Shown here in pieces: positions 7,539-15,466 of a stretch of DNA of 17,531 bases. Under the pieces are notes generated by a model. The model saw only the letters and a list, made by a program, of their open reading frames with translations, made no database searches and was not told the origin of the DNA. The stretch is from Legionellaceae bacterium (GTDB taxonomy: Bacteria > Pseudomonadota > Gammaproteobacteria > Legionellales > Legionellaceae): positions 1-17,531 of the forward strand of contig CANNJG010000023.1 of assembly GCA_947504795.1 (NCBI GenBank), in the 5' to 3' direction. How positions within the stretch are numbered: position 1 is the stretch's first letter; each line of letters starts with the position of its first letter. The position numbers and the translations under genes were made by a program.

Positions 7539-8560
7539 ATGGGCTCGCAGATTCTTTGAAAACAGCTGTCATTGAATATTGTTCTACCATTGGTGCAGAC
7601 CCTTTACTCGTTCAAGGAGCCGGTGGCAACGTTTCGTGGAAAAATGGTGACACTCTTTGGGTGAAAGCTTCTGGTACTTGGCTAGCAGAGGCTGCCGAAA
7701 AAAATATTTTCGTACCCGTAGACTTGCAACACCTCCGCACCGCAATTAAAAGTGGCAATTTCTCTGTGACCCCTAGGCTGCAGGGGGCGTCCGTGTTAAG
7801 ACCTTCTATCGAAACGCTTTTACATGCTTTGATGCCACATCGGGTGGTAGTGCATCTACATGCAATTGAAATTTTGGCACATTTGGTTCGTGATGGCAGC
7901 AATGTAGACCTCCAGTCACTGCTTGGCACCTCTGTTGATTGGACAATGGTTGACTATTATAAACCGGGCGTTGCTCTCGCTAATGCTGTTAATGAAGCGC
8001 TTGATCAAAAACCAAGCGTTGATGTAATTTTTCTAAAAAATCATGGTGTTGTTATCGGTGGAGTTGATGTCGCTGAAGTGAGTTATACCCTTAATATCTT
8101 AACTACGGCTTTAAGTACTACCCCGACTAGCATTTGTAGCAAACCTTATGCGGAATTGCCGAATATATTTGAAAGTACCCAATACATACCTGTTCAAGAT
8201 AATGATATACATCAACTGGCAATAAATACTGATCTATTTAATCGCTTGGATTCTGACTGGGCTTTATGTCCTGACCACGTAGTATTTTTAGGCGCGCAGG
8301 CTTCTGTATTTAGAACATGGGGTGCCTTTCGAGAAGAAAATATGACTCAGAAAGTGCAGCCCGAGCTTGTTTTCATTCTGGGGGAGGGGGTGTTTGTGAA
8401 ATCAACCTTTAGCGAGGCCCAGCATGCACAATTACGCTGCTACTATGATTTGTTAGTTAGGCAGAATCACCTTTCATCAATTAGTATTCTTACAGATGCG
8501 CAAATTGCAGAATTGCTAAACTGGGATGCCGAACAGTACCGCATGAATCTTTCTAAGTAA
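7535..8560 (+). CDS. Class II aldolase/adducin-family protein
   Basis: A 341-residue protein with an N-terminal class II aldolase domain (about 1-200) and an additional C-terminal region of about 140 residues. Visible family marks are QGAGGNVS (27-34), KASGTWL (44-50), RPSIE (89-93, candidate catalytic Glu), HLH (107-109, two zinc ligands) and KNHGVV (168-173, third His). The block LWVKASGTWLAEA is especially like the aldolase domain of bifunctional rhamnulose-1-phosphate aldolase/dehydrogenases. The family cleaves or condenses phosphorylated ketoses, or decarboxylates; direction here is unknown, but a biosynthetic role fits the operon. ATG 7535 overlaps the previous stop; GGAG at 7524-7527 is the ribosome binding site. 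The gene ends the run of 4-bp overlaps. Confidence 0.83.
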   Translation: MNGLADSLKTAVIEYCSTIGADPLLVQGAGGNVSWKNGDTLWVKASGTWLAEAAEKNIFVPVDLQHLRTAIKSGNFSVTPRLQGASVLRPSIETLLHALMPHRVVVHLHAIEILAHLVRDGSNVDLQSLLGTSVDWTMVDYYKPGVALANAVNEALDQKPSVDVIFLKNHGVVIGGVDVAEVSYTLNILTTALSTTPTSICSKPYAELPNIFESTQYIPVQDNDIHQLAINTDLFNRLDSDWALCPDHVVFLGAQASVFRTWGAFREENMTQKVQPELVFILGEGVFVKSTFSEAQHAQLRCYYDLLVRQNHLSSISILTDAQIAELLNWDAEQYRMNLSK

Positions 8561-8597
8561 CAATCATATAACCAACTGAGATGGCGCTAGATTTACT

Positions 8598-10571
8598 ATG
8601 ATAAAGACAATGTTGGCCTTTCCTATAATTGCACGTAATCGCCTGTTTAAAATGGAGGCTATTGATCATTCATTGGTCCAAAGCAATCGCATCTCAGTTA
8701 TTTTGTTCGTTTTAACGATATTTTTTTACGTGGCTTATCAGTTGGCACTGCAACCAAGCTGGGTGTTGGGCGGTGAGATGTGGGCCGAAATGGCCACCAA
8801 CTATTTCCCTAATGCAAACTCTCCATCTTATTTACAGAGAATTTTTGCCACAGATGCAGGCTACATTCCTGCTCCACAGCGACTAATCGCGCTAGCTGGC
8901 AATGTATTTAATCTGCCTCCATCATCAATCCCATACTTCTACACATGGTCCGCAATTCTATTAACAGCCATGATGGTTGGCGTCTTTTGTTTGCCGCAGT
9001 TTCGTACCTTAGTGAAAAGTGATGCGTTGCGCTTCTTCACAGCAATTGCTATTTTAATTGTTGCCGACTTTGAAACCAGAACATTTATTAACTTTACATA
9101 TTTTTCTGGATTCTTTATCGCCATCATCACAGCTCTGGCCTTGGTTGATGACTCTGAAGATGTTCCATATTGGGCTTGGTTTATCCCGATATTGATGGTT
9201 TCCAAGCCGGCGGTTCTTGCAGTACTTCCCGCAATGATTCTTGTGGCAACAGTTAGTAAATCGAGGTTTCGCTGGATAACTGTTGTGGTTGTTTGTCTAT
9301 GCATTGCACAAATTGCACAAATGGTAATTAGCCAGAAAACCGGGATGATGTCTCAGGTTAATGCAATTACGTTCTCATCGAAACTGATTGCATCGGTTAA
9401 ATACTTTTTTGGATTCTTAGGTGGTTATGTATTCGGTCAGAATTGTCAAATGAACAAATATTTTTCGATGTTGGCTGGCTTTATTGTCTTTAGTGCAAGC
9501 GGATTTGTTATTTACAAGAAGAAAAACAAGGCTGGATCTCTAATTATTATTGGACTCTCACTTTTGTTTTTTAATGTGTTATTGAATTCTTTTGCTTTGA
9601 GCGACAGTTGGAATATCGATATGGCAAGACTCGCGAGCCTTCCGATTTACAGGCATATTATCGTAGGATTTTTCGGGTGTATTCTAGTCGTTGTAGGTGT
9701 GCTGGCCAGTCTAACGAATTTGATACCAGCGTCATCCAAGCCCCGTGCATTTCAATCTATGGGTATTGTTTTTTTTCTGATTTGGTTTATTGCAACTGGA
9801 TGGCTCTCTTTTGGTACTAAAATTAGCAAGGAACCGATCTCTCCGATGCTAAATAACTCCCAATGGCAGAGCATGTCGAAAGTTATTGAGTCAGATGAGC
9901 CTGTTTTTTGCGTGCCTATTGATCCATTTAGTTGGCAGGGCGGAATCTATGGTAAAAACTGTTCCCTACTAAATCCATCGATGAATATGGGACAGAAGTA
10001 CCAAAGCGTCATCGAAAGACATGGTGCTTACTCTTTTGAATTTAATCCACCATCGTGGGTGTCTCCTCATTACGTTATTTCCATGGGTATTCTTGTTAAG
10101 CCCTCTACACTTATAAATACACGAATTGAAGCCAATGCGAGTCTAACAGCGACTAATAACGTAAATTTAGAAATGTTTGGGGGTCGGAATCTGCCCGCTA
10201 CAGGTGGATTGTTAATGCTTTCAGGCGTATCTGGCTCTAAAATAAGAGGAGTTAAATCTGTGAAAATTAATTTCAATGTACCAGTTGATGTTAGATTCAT
10301 TACAGAACCATCTAGTACAACACCTGCTATTCTTTGGATGGGGCAAGCAGTTTCAAAAGCTGCAGAGAAATATGAAGGTAAAATCATTCATCAACCACCG
10401 CAAAATCGTGGCAAAGATGATGGCTTATTTTTAGTGCAAAACGGACTTCGCCGTTGGATTATGAATGGGGCATGGATTGAAAGTAATGGATTCAAACCAG
10501 TCGATATAATTCAGATTGATTCTTCTGAATTTTTTTCTATTTATGAAGATTCGAATGTTATATCTAAATAA
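8598..10571 (+). CDS. Large polytopic membrane protein with soluble C-terminal domain (possible GT-C)
   Basis: A 657-residue protein of unknown function. Residues about 30-400 hold some ten hydrophobic helices; the first large loop contains GGEMWAEMATNYF and DAGYIPAPQR, a layout like GT-C glycosyltransferases, whose catalytic acid sits in loop 1. The last 240 residues are soluble and rich in beta-type sequence, ending in a small module with FLVQNGLRRWIMNGAW (about 611-626) and VDIIQIDSSEF, which resembles a short motif found singly or repeated in many bacterial surface proteins. It lies 37 bp after the aldolase gene without an obvious terminator, so it is probably the last gene of the operon. 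The ribosome binding site of ATG 8598 is weak; ATG 8610 and 8652 are alternatives. Confidence 0.72.
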   Translation: MIKTMLAFPIIARNRLFKMEAIDHSLVQSNRISVILFVLTIFFYVAYQLALQPSWVLGGEMWAEMATNYFPNANSPSYLQRIFATDAGYIPAPQRLIALAGNVFNLPPSSIPYFYTWSAILLTAMMVGVFCLPQFRTLVKSDALRFFTAIAILIVADFETRTFINFTYFSGFFIAIITALALVDDSEDVPYWAWFIPILMVSKPAVLAVLPAMILVATVSKSRFRWITVVVVCLCIAQIAQMVISQKTGMMSQVNAITFSSKLIASVKYFFGFLGGYVFGQNCQMNKYFSMLAGFIVFSASGFVIYKKKNKAGSLIIIGLSLLFFNVLLNSFALSDSWNIDMARLASLPIYRHIIVGFFGCILVVVGVLASLTNLIPASSKPRAFQSMGIVFFLIWFIATGWLSFGTKISKEPISPMLNNSQWQSMSKVIESDEPVFCVPIDPFSWQGGIYGKNCSLLNPSMNMGQKYQSVIERHGAYSFEFNPPSWVSPHYVISMGILVKPSTLINTRIEANASLTATNNVNLEMFGGRNLPATGGLLMLSGVSGSKIRGVKSVKINFNVPVDVRFITEPSSTTPAILWMGQAVSKAAEKYEGKIIHQPPQNRGKDDGLFLVQNGLRRWIMNGAWIESNGFKPVDIIQIDSSEFFSIYEDSNVISK

Positions 10572-10852
10572 GCTACTGTTGCTAAAATATATATATGCTT
10601 TAAGTTTTTATGTGTAATTGAATCATTAGTGAATCATGCTGATGTTGCTTAATCTAACTTGGATTATAGAAGTAGTTAGCCAGCGCTTCAATGTCAAGAA
10701 TGCAAACACGTCCGCATCAGCGTTAAATGCAACAGGCACTATTTATCCATTAATTGGTTGAATGCCTGCCAGACGAAACTGTCGGTTTTATTTACCTAGA
10801 TTAGGGCTGCCATACCTTCTGAAGCTGAACAGTATATTGTCTGGAGCGGATC
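10572..10852. other. Intergenic region, no gene seen
   Basis: These 281 bp follow the end of the left operon. They are AT-rich at the start, carry frequent stops, and show no convincing terminator hairpin or tRNA. A promoter for the next gene is expected here or just inside its annotated 5' end, but no strong -35/-10 pair is evident. Confidence 0.5.
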
Positions 10853-12637
10853 ATGGCGTGGTCTATCTTGGGAATATTGGCTTTATGCTTGAGTTATAAT
10901 ACTTTCGAGACCGACGCTGGCCGCCGCGTGAATTTGCAGTGCGGCGCTAATATTATGGAGAAGAAGGTGCAGAGATTCGGTCGTATCGACAAGACGATTG
11001 TCGTCTTCATATGTGTCCTTGGATTGTCATTTGCTAGCTACGATTTAATAGTCCTATTGTTTGGTAAAGCCACTACACTATTTAACGTTCGCGTTAATGA
11101 TGGCTGGAGAATTGACGAAAGCTACATGTATTTGGCAGGAACGGCGAAAACCGTGCTGTTTGACCCATATCTAAAGGAACATGCAGGTAGCCTGACGTTA
11201 CGACCTACACTGCCGACCGCTATATTTGTATCGATTTACTGGCTGTGCGGAAAGAGTATAAATGTAGCTATCTTCGTCACCCACGTAGTACCGCCGATGG
11301 TCTCGTGCTTGTTACTCTACTTAATTACCGTTCGGCTTACTGGCAGTCGAAGGTATGCGGTTTTCGCAACTCTTCTCGGTGTTGGGCATTTCGTCTATAG
11401 CGCAGTTGTGATTTGGAATTCGCTCACGGGGGGGGCTTTTGTAGGAATCGCTGGACCTGATTTATACCTTCTGCAGCAGTTTTTCGGTAATAGTTTCGGC
11501 TTTGACGAGATTACGGCTCCCACCCAATTCACTAGGTTGTTCTCACCAGCCTTGACGCTGCCATTCCTATTGGCGCCTTTGTACCTCATTCTAGTGAATA
11601 GGCGACCAGTAGTACGCGGATTTTTGATTGCCTTGAATTTATTTGTATATCCTCATCACGTCATAATACTGGGGATTTTAGAGGCAACTTTTTGGATTAA
11701 CCACCGAAAATTTCCTGTTGCTGGATTTTTTCTCGCAGGACTTGCTTTTGCGTCTATCTATATAACTCAAAATCTCATTGTCTTTTTGAGTGGTTCTTAT
11801 GCCGATGTATATGCCCGTGTTGGTGTGACACACAAGCTGTCTACTATGTGGTTTTTCTCCACCTTATTTATACTCTGCGCCACCACGCAGTTAGCCATTG
11901 CGCGGAAGCGCACTGGTATTGACGATGGCTGCTATTTTACGATTGGTTGTGCGCTGTCAGCGATCCTTATTTTGGTTTTTGATATGTTCTTGATCTTTCC
12001 GCAGGTTCATCTTGTCGGGTTGCGTATATACGCTTTCTTGGCTCCTATTTCATTGGTTTGTCTAGGGCGACAGATCTGGACCTCAATCCCGGCAGTAATA
12101 AACCCAGTCGTATTTTTGCTGGTTTTTGCCAGCCAAGCATATGCTGGTTGGCTGCACCGCTACAATTACGCAGATTTTACTCATAATGGGATTGCGCAGG
12201 AGATGAAGGTTTTCCCCTCTGGATCGGTCGTGATGACTGATGTGCAATATGAGATACCGTATATTAGCGCGGTGACGGACAAATATTCCTACATTGCTTA
12301 TGGAATCGTCAGTGCTGCTGGTAATGATGAATTGCTTCAGAGATTCGCAGTGCTTGCCAGTATATACGGCTGGGATGGGTCCCGCTTCCAAGGTGGTGAC
12401 TGGGATGGACTGCTGCCAGTATATCATTGGGTCTACCACCACGGCGTAACAGACGCCGCTGTTGGGGTCGTCGGATTCGCGAAAGCAATGGATGAGATAC
12501 GGGGCAAGTCGAAGTGCGAACTGTTGACTCTGTATCAAGTCGATTTCATTCGATTTCGGAATGCGCCACCAGTGGACTTAGATATGTGTACGAAGCCAGT
12601 CTCTAAACACTTTTTACAGGTCATGGTCAAGAAGTGA
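10853..12637 (+). CDS. Large polytopic membrane protein, GT-C-like, function unknown
   Basis: A 594-residue membrane protein with about ten hydrophobic helices and a soluble C-terminal part of about 150 residues (GGDWDGLLPVYHWVYHH…). The first loop, NDGWRIDESYMYLAG, has the acidic pattern expected in GT-C enzymes, but I do not recognise a defined family. ATG 10853 has GGAG at 10843-10846 and was kept as the start. ATG 10955 (MEKKVQRFGRIDKTIVVF) is a serious alternative: it gives a charged N-terminus just before helix 1, and a perfect TATAAT lies at 10895-10900, inside the longer version. The gene looks richer in GC than its left neighbours and stands alone, closed by a strong terminator, so it may be a separate acquisition. 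A role in glycan assembly is inferred from location. Confidence 0.7.
   Translation: MAWSILGILALCLSYNTFETDAGRRVNLQCGANIMEKKVQRFGRIDKTIVVFICVLGLSFASYDLIVLLFGKATTLFNVRVNDGWRIDESYMYLAGTAKTVLFDPYLKEHAGSLTLRPTLPTAIFVSIYWLCGKSINVAIFVTHVVPPMVSCLLLYLITVRLTGSRRYAVFATLLGVGHFVYSAVVIWNSLTGGAFVGIAGPDLYLLQQFFGNSFGFDEITAPTQFTRLFSPALTLPFLLAPLYLILVNRRPVVRGFLIALNLFVYPHHVIILGILEATFWINHRKFPVAGFFLAGLAFASIYITQNLIVFLSGSYADVYARVGVTHKLSTMWFFSTLFILCATTQLAIARKRTGIDDGCYFTIGCALSAILILVFDMFLIFPQVHLVGLRIYAFLAPISLVCLGRQIWTSIPAVINPVVFLLVFASQAYAGWLHRYNYADFTHNGIAQEMKVFPSGSVVMTDVQYEIPYISAVTDKYSYIAYGIVSAAGNDELLQRFAVLASIYGWDGSRFQGGDWDGLLPVYHWVYHHGVTDAAVGVVGFAKAMDEIRGKSKCELLTLYQVDFIRFRNAPPVDLDMCTKPVSKHFLQVMVKK
10895..10900 (+). promoter_or_regulatory. 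Possible -10 box (TATAAT) inside 5' end of the membrane protein gene
   Basis: A perfect TATAAT, with only a weak TTGGGA (10868-10873, 21-bp spacer) as -35 candidate. It would place a transcript start about 45 bp before ATG 10955 and so favours that later start. Chance occurrence is possible. Confidence 0.25.
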
Positions 12638-12674
12638 CAGCATCAAACGTAATACGTAATTCACTCCAAACCAC

Positions 12675-12697
12675 GTCGCCTTCGGGCGATTTTTTTA
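12675..12697 (+). terminator. Rho-independent terminator with UUCG loop
   Basis: Perfect stem TCGCC/GGCGA (12676-12680 and 12685-12689) closed by the stable TTCG tetraloop and followed directly by seven Ts (12690-12696). It lies 38 bp after the stop at 12637 and should end that transcript. Confidence 0.85.
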
Positions 12698-12699
12698 GT

Positions 12700-12715
12700 T
12701 CGCCAAGCATGGCGA
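12700..12715. repeat. Second hairpin with the same arms as the terminator
   Basis: TCGCC (12700-12704), loop AAGCAT, GGCGA (12711-12715). It repeats the arms of the adjacent terminator but has a longer loop and no T run. It can pair with the terminator arms and might alter termination; functional value unknown. Confidence 0.5.
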
Positions 12716-13157
12716 TATTCGCGGAAGCGCCACTTGATTGACTGTGGTGGTCTGTTGAGTGACTTGGAGGCGAAAGCCCTCTACACTCAAAACAATGGGA
12801 TGTGTTAGGCGAACGGCAAGGGTGTCCATTGTAAAGTAAATCTGAAGGACGCCGTAGCAAAAAATGCTGGCCTGACGTGCAGGAAGCTGATTAGGCGGTT
12901 TAGAGGGGTGAGTAGGCTCAGATATGTAAAACCCAGTACTTACACTAAACGCTATGACGTAGATTAGACAAGCATAAGCATGAAGGTCGCGCTAATTTCC
13001 TTGGAAGGCCCATCATTCGGCCTCGTGCTATGGTCATCTGGAGACCATTTAATTCAGTGGGTAATTATGATTGTCGTCAATGAGGTTTAAGCGCGTTTAT
13101 GTAATTAATATTGGCTAATTTTAAATTGGTTATCTGAATAAGTTGAGAAGTGCGACT
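12716..13157. other. Intergenic region, no supported gene
   Basis: About 440 bp without a gene I can support. A 6-bp inverted repeat ATGGTC/GACCAT (13030-13035 and 13043-13048) is visible. One basic reading frame (12809-12967, no start codon) and a 36-codon ATG frame at 12980 may be debris. Together with the integrase remnant that follows, this looks like scar sequence at a recombination boundary. Confidence 0.5.
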
Positions 13158-13469
13158 TTAAAACGTGTTGAATCCAGCTGACTCAACATACCTCATCACA
13201 GTATCAGTCTTAGACCACCTTCCACGGTTCATGATGATAGGTAAGCTAGCACCAGATAAAAGTAAATCTTGGGCAGCCCCTACACGTAAGGAATGGCCGC
13301 TTATTTGTTGGATGATACTTGGGTCTAACTTCGAGCTAATGGCGATCCTTTTGTATATCCGGTTGATGTGCGAGGAGTTTAATCCTTCCGAGAGCTCTCC
13401 TTTTTTCTTAATGCCGCGGAAGATCTTGCCGCTGTGTAGGTCAGTTGCAATTAGCCATGCATTCAGTGC
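13158..13469 (-). pseudogene. Cre-like tyrosine recombinase, C-terminal remnant
   Basis: Read on the minus strand, 103 codons end at TAA (13158-13160). The text matches the C-terminal catalytic half of Cre-type tyrosine recombinases: ALNAWL at the start, then SGHSLRVGAAQDLLLSGAS (box II His-x-x-Arg equivalent, HSLR), then IIMNRGRWSKTDTVMRYVE, with the Trp that replaces the second His in Cre-like enzymes and the Tyr nucleophile in RYVE. Box II Arg, Trp and Tyr are present, but the N-terminal DNA-binding domain and the first catalytic Arg are missing: an in-frame stop lies immediately upstream (13470-13472) and the rfbB promoter region follows. There is no plausible start codon, so this is a dead fragment. 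Adjacent accessory genes suggest a past integrative element. Confidence 0.8.
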
Positions 13470-13491
13470 TTAGACCTCCAGACCGATCTTT

Positions 13492-13522
13492 TCGACAAAG
13501 ACTAAAATTAAACTGTTAAAAT
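13492..13522 (+). promoter_or_regulatory. Candidate promoter of the rfbBDAC operon
   Basis: TCGACA (13492-13497, one mismatch to the -35 consensus) and TAAAAT (13517-13522, one mismatch to the -10 consensus) are separated by 19 bp, slightly long. The predicted transcript would start at or next to ATG 13530. Confidence 0.4.
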
Positions 13523-13529
13523 AGCTCCC

Positions 13530-14588
13530 ATGACTATCCTCGTCACAGGCGCTGCTGGCTTCATCGGGTCAAATTTCGTTTTGGACTGGCTTGTCCAATC
13601 GAACGAAGATGTCATCTCGCTCGACCTCCTTACATACGCCGGTAACCTAGAAAATTTATCTTCACTAAACGCTAACCCCCATCATCACTTTATTAAAGGC
13701 AACATTGGGGACAGTGAACTTGTATCCCAGCTTTTACAAAAACATCAGGTGAGGGCGGTCGTGAATTTTGCGGCCGAGAGCCATGTGGACCGATCGATCC
13801 ATGGCCCGGGTGACTTTATCGAGACCAATATTGTAGGGACCTATCATCTACTCGAGTCAGTCCGAAGTTATTGGAGTGACTTAGATGAAAATCAAAAAAA
13901 AGATTTTAGATTCCTACACGTGTCGACCGACGAGGTATATGGATCCTTGAACAAAACGGACCCGGCGTTTAGTGAAACAAATCCTTATGAACCTAATAGT
14001 CCTTACAGTGCAAGTAAGGCCGCGAGTGATCACCTGGTTCGTGCCTGGCACCATACGTATGGATTACCAGTACTCACAACCAACTGCTCGAACAATTACG
14101 GACCCTACCACTTCCCAGAAAAATTGATCCCGCTCTGCATCTTGAATGCATTGAACGGTAATCCGCTTCCCATCTACGGTGACGGAAAGCAAGTAAGAGA
14201 TTGGCTCTATGTAAAAGATCACTGCAGTGCGATACGTCGCGTTTTAGATAAGGGTCGTTTGGGTGAGACCTATAACGTGGGTGGTTGGAACGAGAAGGCA
14301 AACCTCGATGTGGTTAAAACACTTTGCGGCATATTAGATGAATTAAAACCAAAAGAAGACGGCACAAAATACGAATCACAAATCACTTACGTCAAAGACC
14401 GTCCGGGCCACGACAGGCGCTACGCGATTGATGCCACAAAAATTGAAAAAGAACTTGCTTGGAAACCGCAAGAGACCTTCGAGACAGGCATCCGCAAGAC
14501 GGTCGAGTGGTATCTCGCCAATGAGACGTGGGTGAACCATGTCGTCAGTGGTGACTATAAAAACTGGGTACAAAAACAGTACGCATGA
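13530..14588 (+). CDS. rfbB: dTDP-glucose 4,6-dehydratase
   Basis: RmlB, second enzyme of dTDP-L-rhamnose synthesis: converts dTDP-glucose to dTDP-4-keto-6-deoxyglucose using bound NAD+. The 352 residues are the usual length. The short-chain dehydrogenase fold is clear: GAAGFIGS (7-14) binds NAD, STDEVYG (132-138) supplies T133, D134 and E135 of the active site, and Y159/K163 form the YxxxK pair. RDWLYVKDH and RPGHDRRYAID are typical RmlB blocks. ATG 13530 is the only possible start, as an in-frame stop lies 21 bp upstream; no Shine-Dalgarno is visible before it (CTCCC), so the message may be leaderless. The stop overlaps the rfbD start (ATGA). Confidence 0.97.
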   Translation: MTILVTGAAGFIGSNFVLDWLVQSNEDVISLDLLTYAGNLENLSSLNANPHHHFIKGNIGDSELVSQLLQKHQVRAVVNFAAESHVDRSIHGPGDFIETNIVGTYHLLESVRSYWSDLDENQKKDFRFLHVSTDEVYGSLNKTDPAFSETNPYEPNSPYSASKAASDHLVRAWHHTYGLPVLTTNCSNNYGPYHFPEKLIPLCILNALNGNPLPIYGDGKQVRDWLYVKDHCSAIRRVLDKGRLGETYNVGGWNEKANLDVVKTLCGILDELKPKEDGTKYESQITYVKDRPGHDRRYAIDATKIEKELAWKPQETFETGIRKTVEWYLANETWVNHVVSGDYKNWVQKQYA

Positions 14589-15466
14589 AGATCTTACTCA
14601 CGGGATCGAACGGCCAGGTCGGCTTTGAATTAAAAAATAAATTAAGCGTATTGGGTGAAGTCATTGCGACTGACCGCGAGGAATTAGATTTAACTAACCT
14701 TAATGCGATCAGAACTTTTATTGATCAAACAAGACCCGATATCATCATTAACCCGGCAGCTTATACCGCGGTCGATAAGGCCGAGTCCGAACCTGAACTC
14801 GCATACCAAATTAATACATTAGCTCCCGAAGTTTTAGCGGACAAGGCAGCGGAGTTAGATATTCCGTTGGTACATTTTTCAACGGACTATGTGTTTGATG
14901 GATTAAAAAAAGATGCCTACGTTGAGACTGACAAAACGAATCCACAATCCGTCTACGGTAAAACAAAAAATGATGGCGAAGAAAAAATTCGCAAACATCC
15001 AAAGCATATTATTTTAAGGACGAGTTGGGTGTTTGGTAGTCACGGTAATAATTTTTTAAAGACGATACTGCGTCTAATTACTGACAAAGAATCACTCAAC
15101 ATCGTGGGTGACCAATGGGGGAGTCCTGCGTCAAGTTTGATGTTAGCTGACGTGACGTTGAAGATTGTGGACGGAATTTTAAAAAATAAGAATTTTAATG
15201 ACTACGGAACATATCACGTCACAAATGATGGTGAAACCAATTGGCATCAATACGCAAGTTTGATTTCAAGTGAGGCCATGAAATTAAATGTAAAAGTAAA
15301 ATGTGCGCCCGATAAAATTCACCCGATACTAACATCAGAATATCCCACCGCTGCCAAGCGACCCTTAAATTCTAGGCTCAATACAGAGAAATTGAAAAAG
15401 ACCTTCATGCTAGAATTGCCGCATTGGGAGTCGGAAGTTAAAAGGGTCTTAAAGGAAATTATTTAA
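14585..15466 (+). CDS. rfbD: dTDP-4-dehydrorhamnose reductase
   Basis: RmlD, last enzyme of the pathway: reduces dTDP-4-keto-L-rhamnose to dTDP-L-rhamnose with NAD(P)H. The 293 residues match the family length. Visible marks are GSNGQVG (7-13) for the dinucleotide, STDYVFDG (99-106), the YGKTK block with Y124/K128 of the YxxxK pair, and RTSWVFG. The start overlaps the rfbB stop by 4 bp, and the stop abuts the rfbA start with no spacer, so expression is coupled. The B-D-A-C order is one of the common proteobacterial arrangements. No damage is seen. Confidence 0.96.
   Translation: MKILLTGSNGQVGFELKNKLSVLGEVIATDREELDLTNLNAIRTFIDQTRPDIIINPAAYTAVDKAESEPELAYQINTLAPEVLADKAAELDIPLVHFSTDYVFDGLKKDAYVETDKTNPQSVYGKTKNDGEEKIRKHPKHIILRTSWVFGSHGNNFLKTILRLITDKESLNIVGDQWGSPASSLMLADVTLKIVDGILKNKNFNDYGTYHVTNDGETNWHQYASLISSEAMKLNVKVKCAPDKIHPILTSEYPTAAKRPLNSRLNTEKLKKTFMLELPHWESEVKRVLKEII

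Noticed and set aside
12627..12860. Minus-strand 77-codon frame
   Set aside because: It runs through the terminator hairpins (giving SPEGDVV) and the 3' end of the membrane gene, and has no recognisable domain.
12809..12967. Basic plus-strand frame (ending RYVKPSTYTKRYDVD)
   Set aside because: It resembles coding debris but has no start codon, no ribosome binding site and no family I can name.
12980..13090. 36-codon ATG frame beginning MKVALISLEG
   Set aside because: The first residues recall the start of some polysaccharide genes, but it is too short, lacks a clear ribosome binding site and soon stops.
13165..13473. Plus-strand 102-codon open frame before rfbB
   Set aside because: It lies over the minus-strand integrase remnant, whose translation has clear family motifs; the plus-strand text has none.
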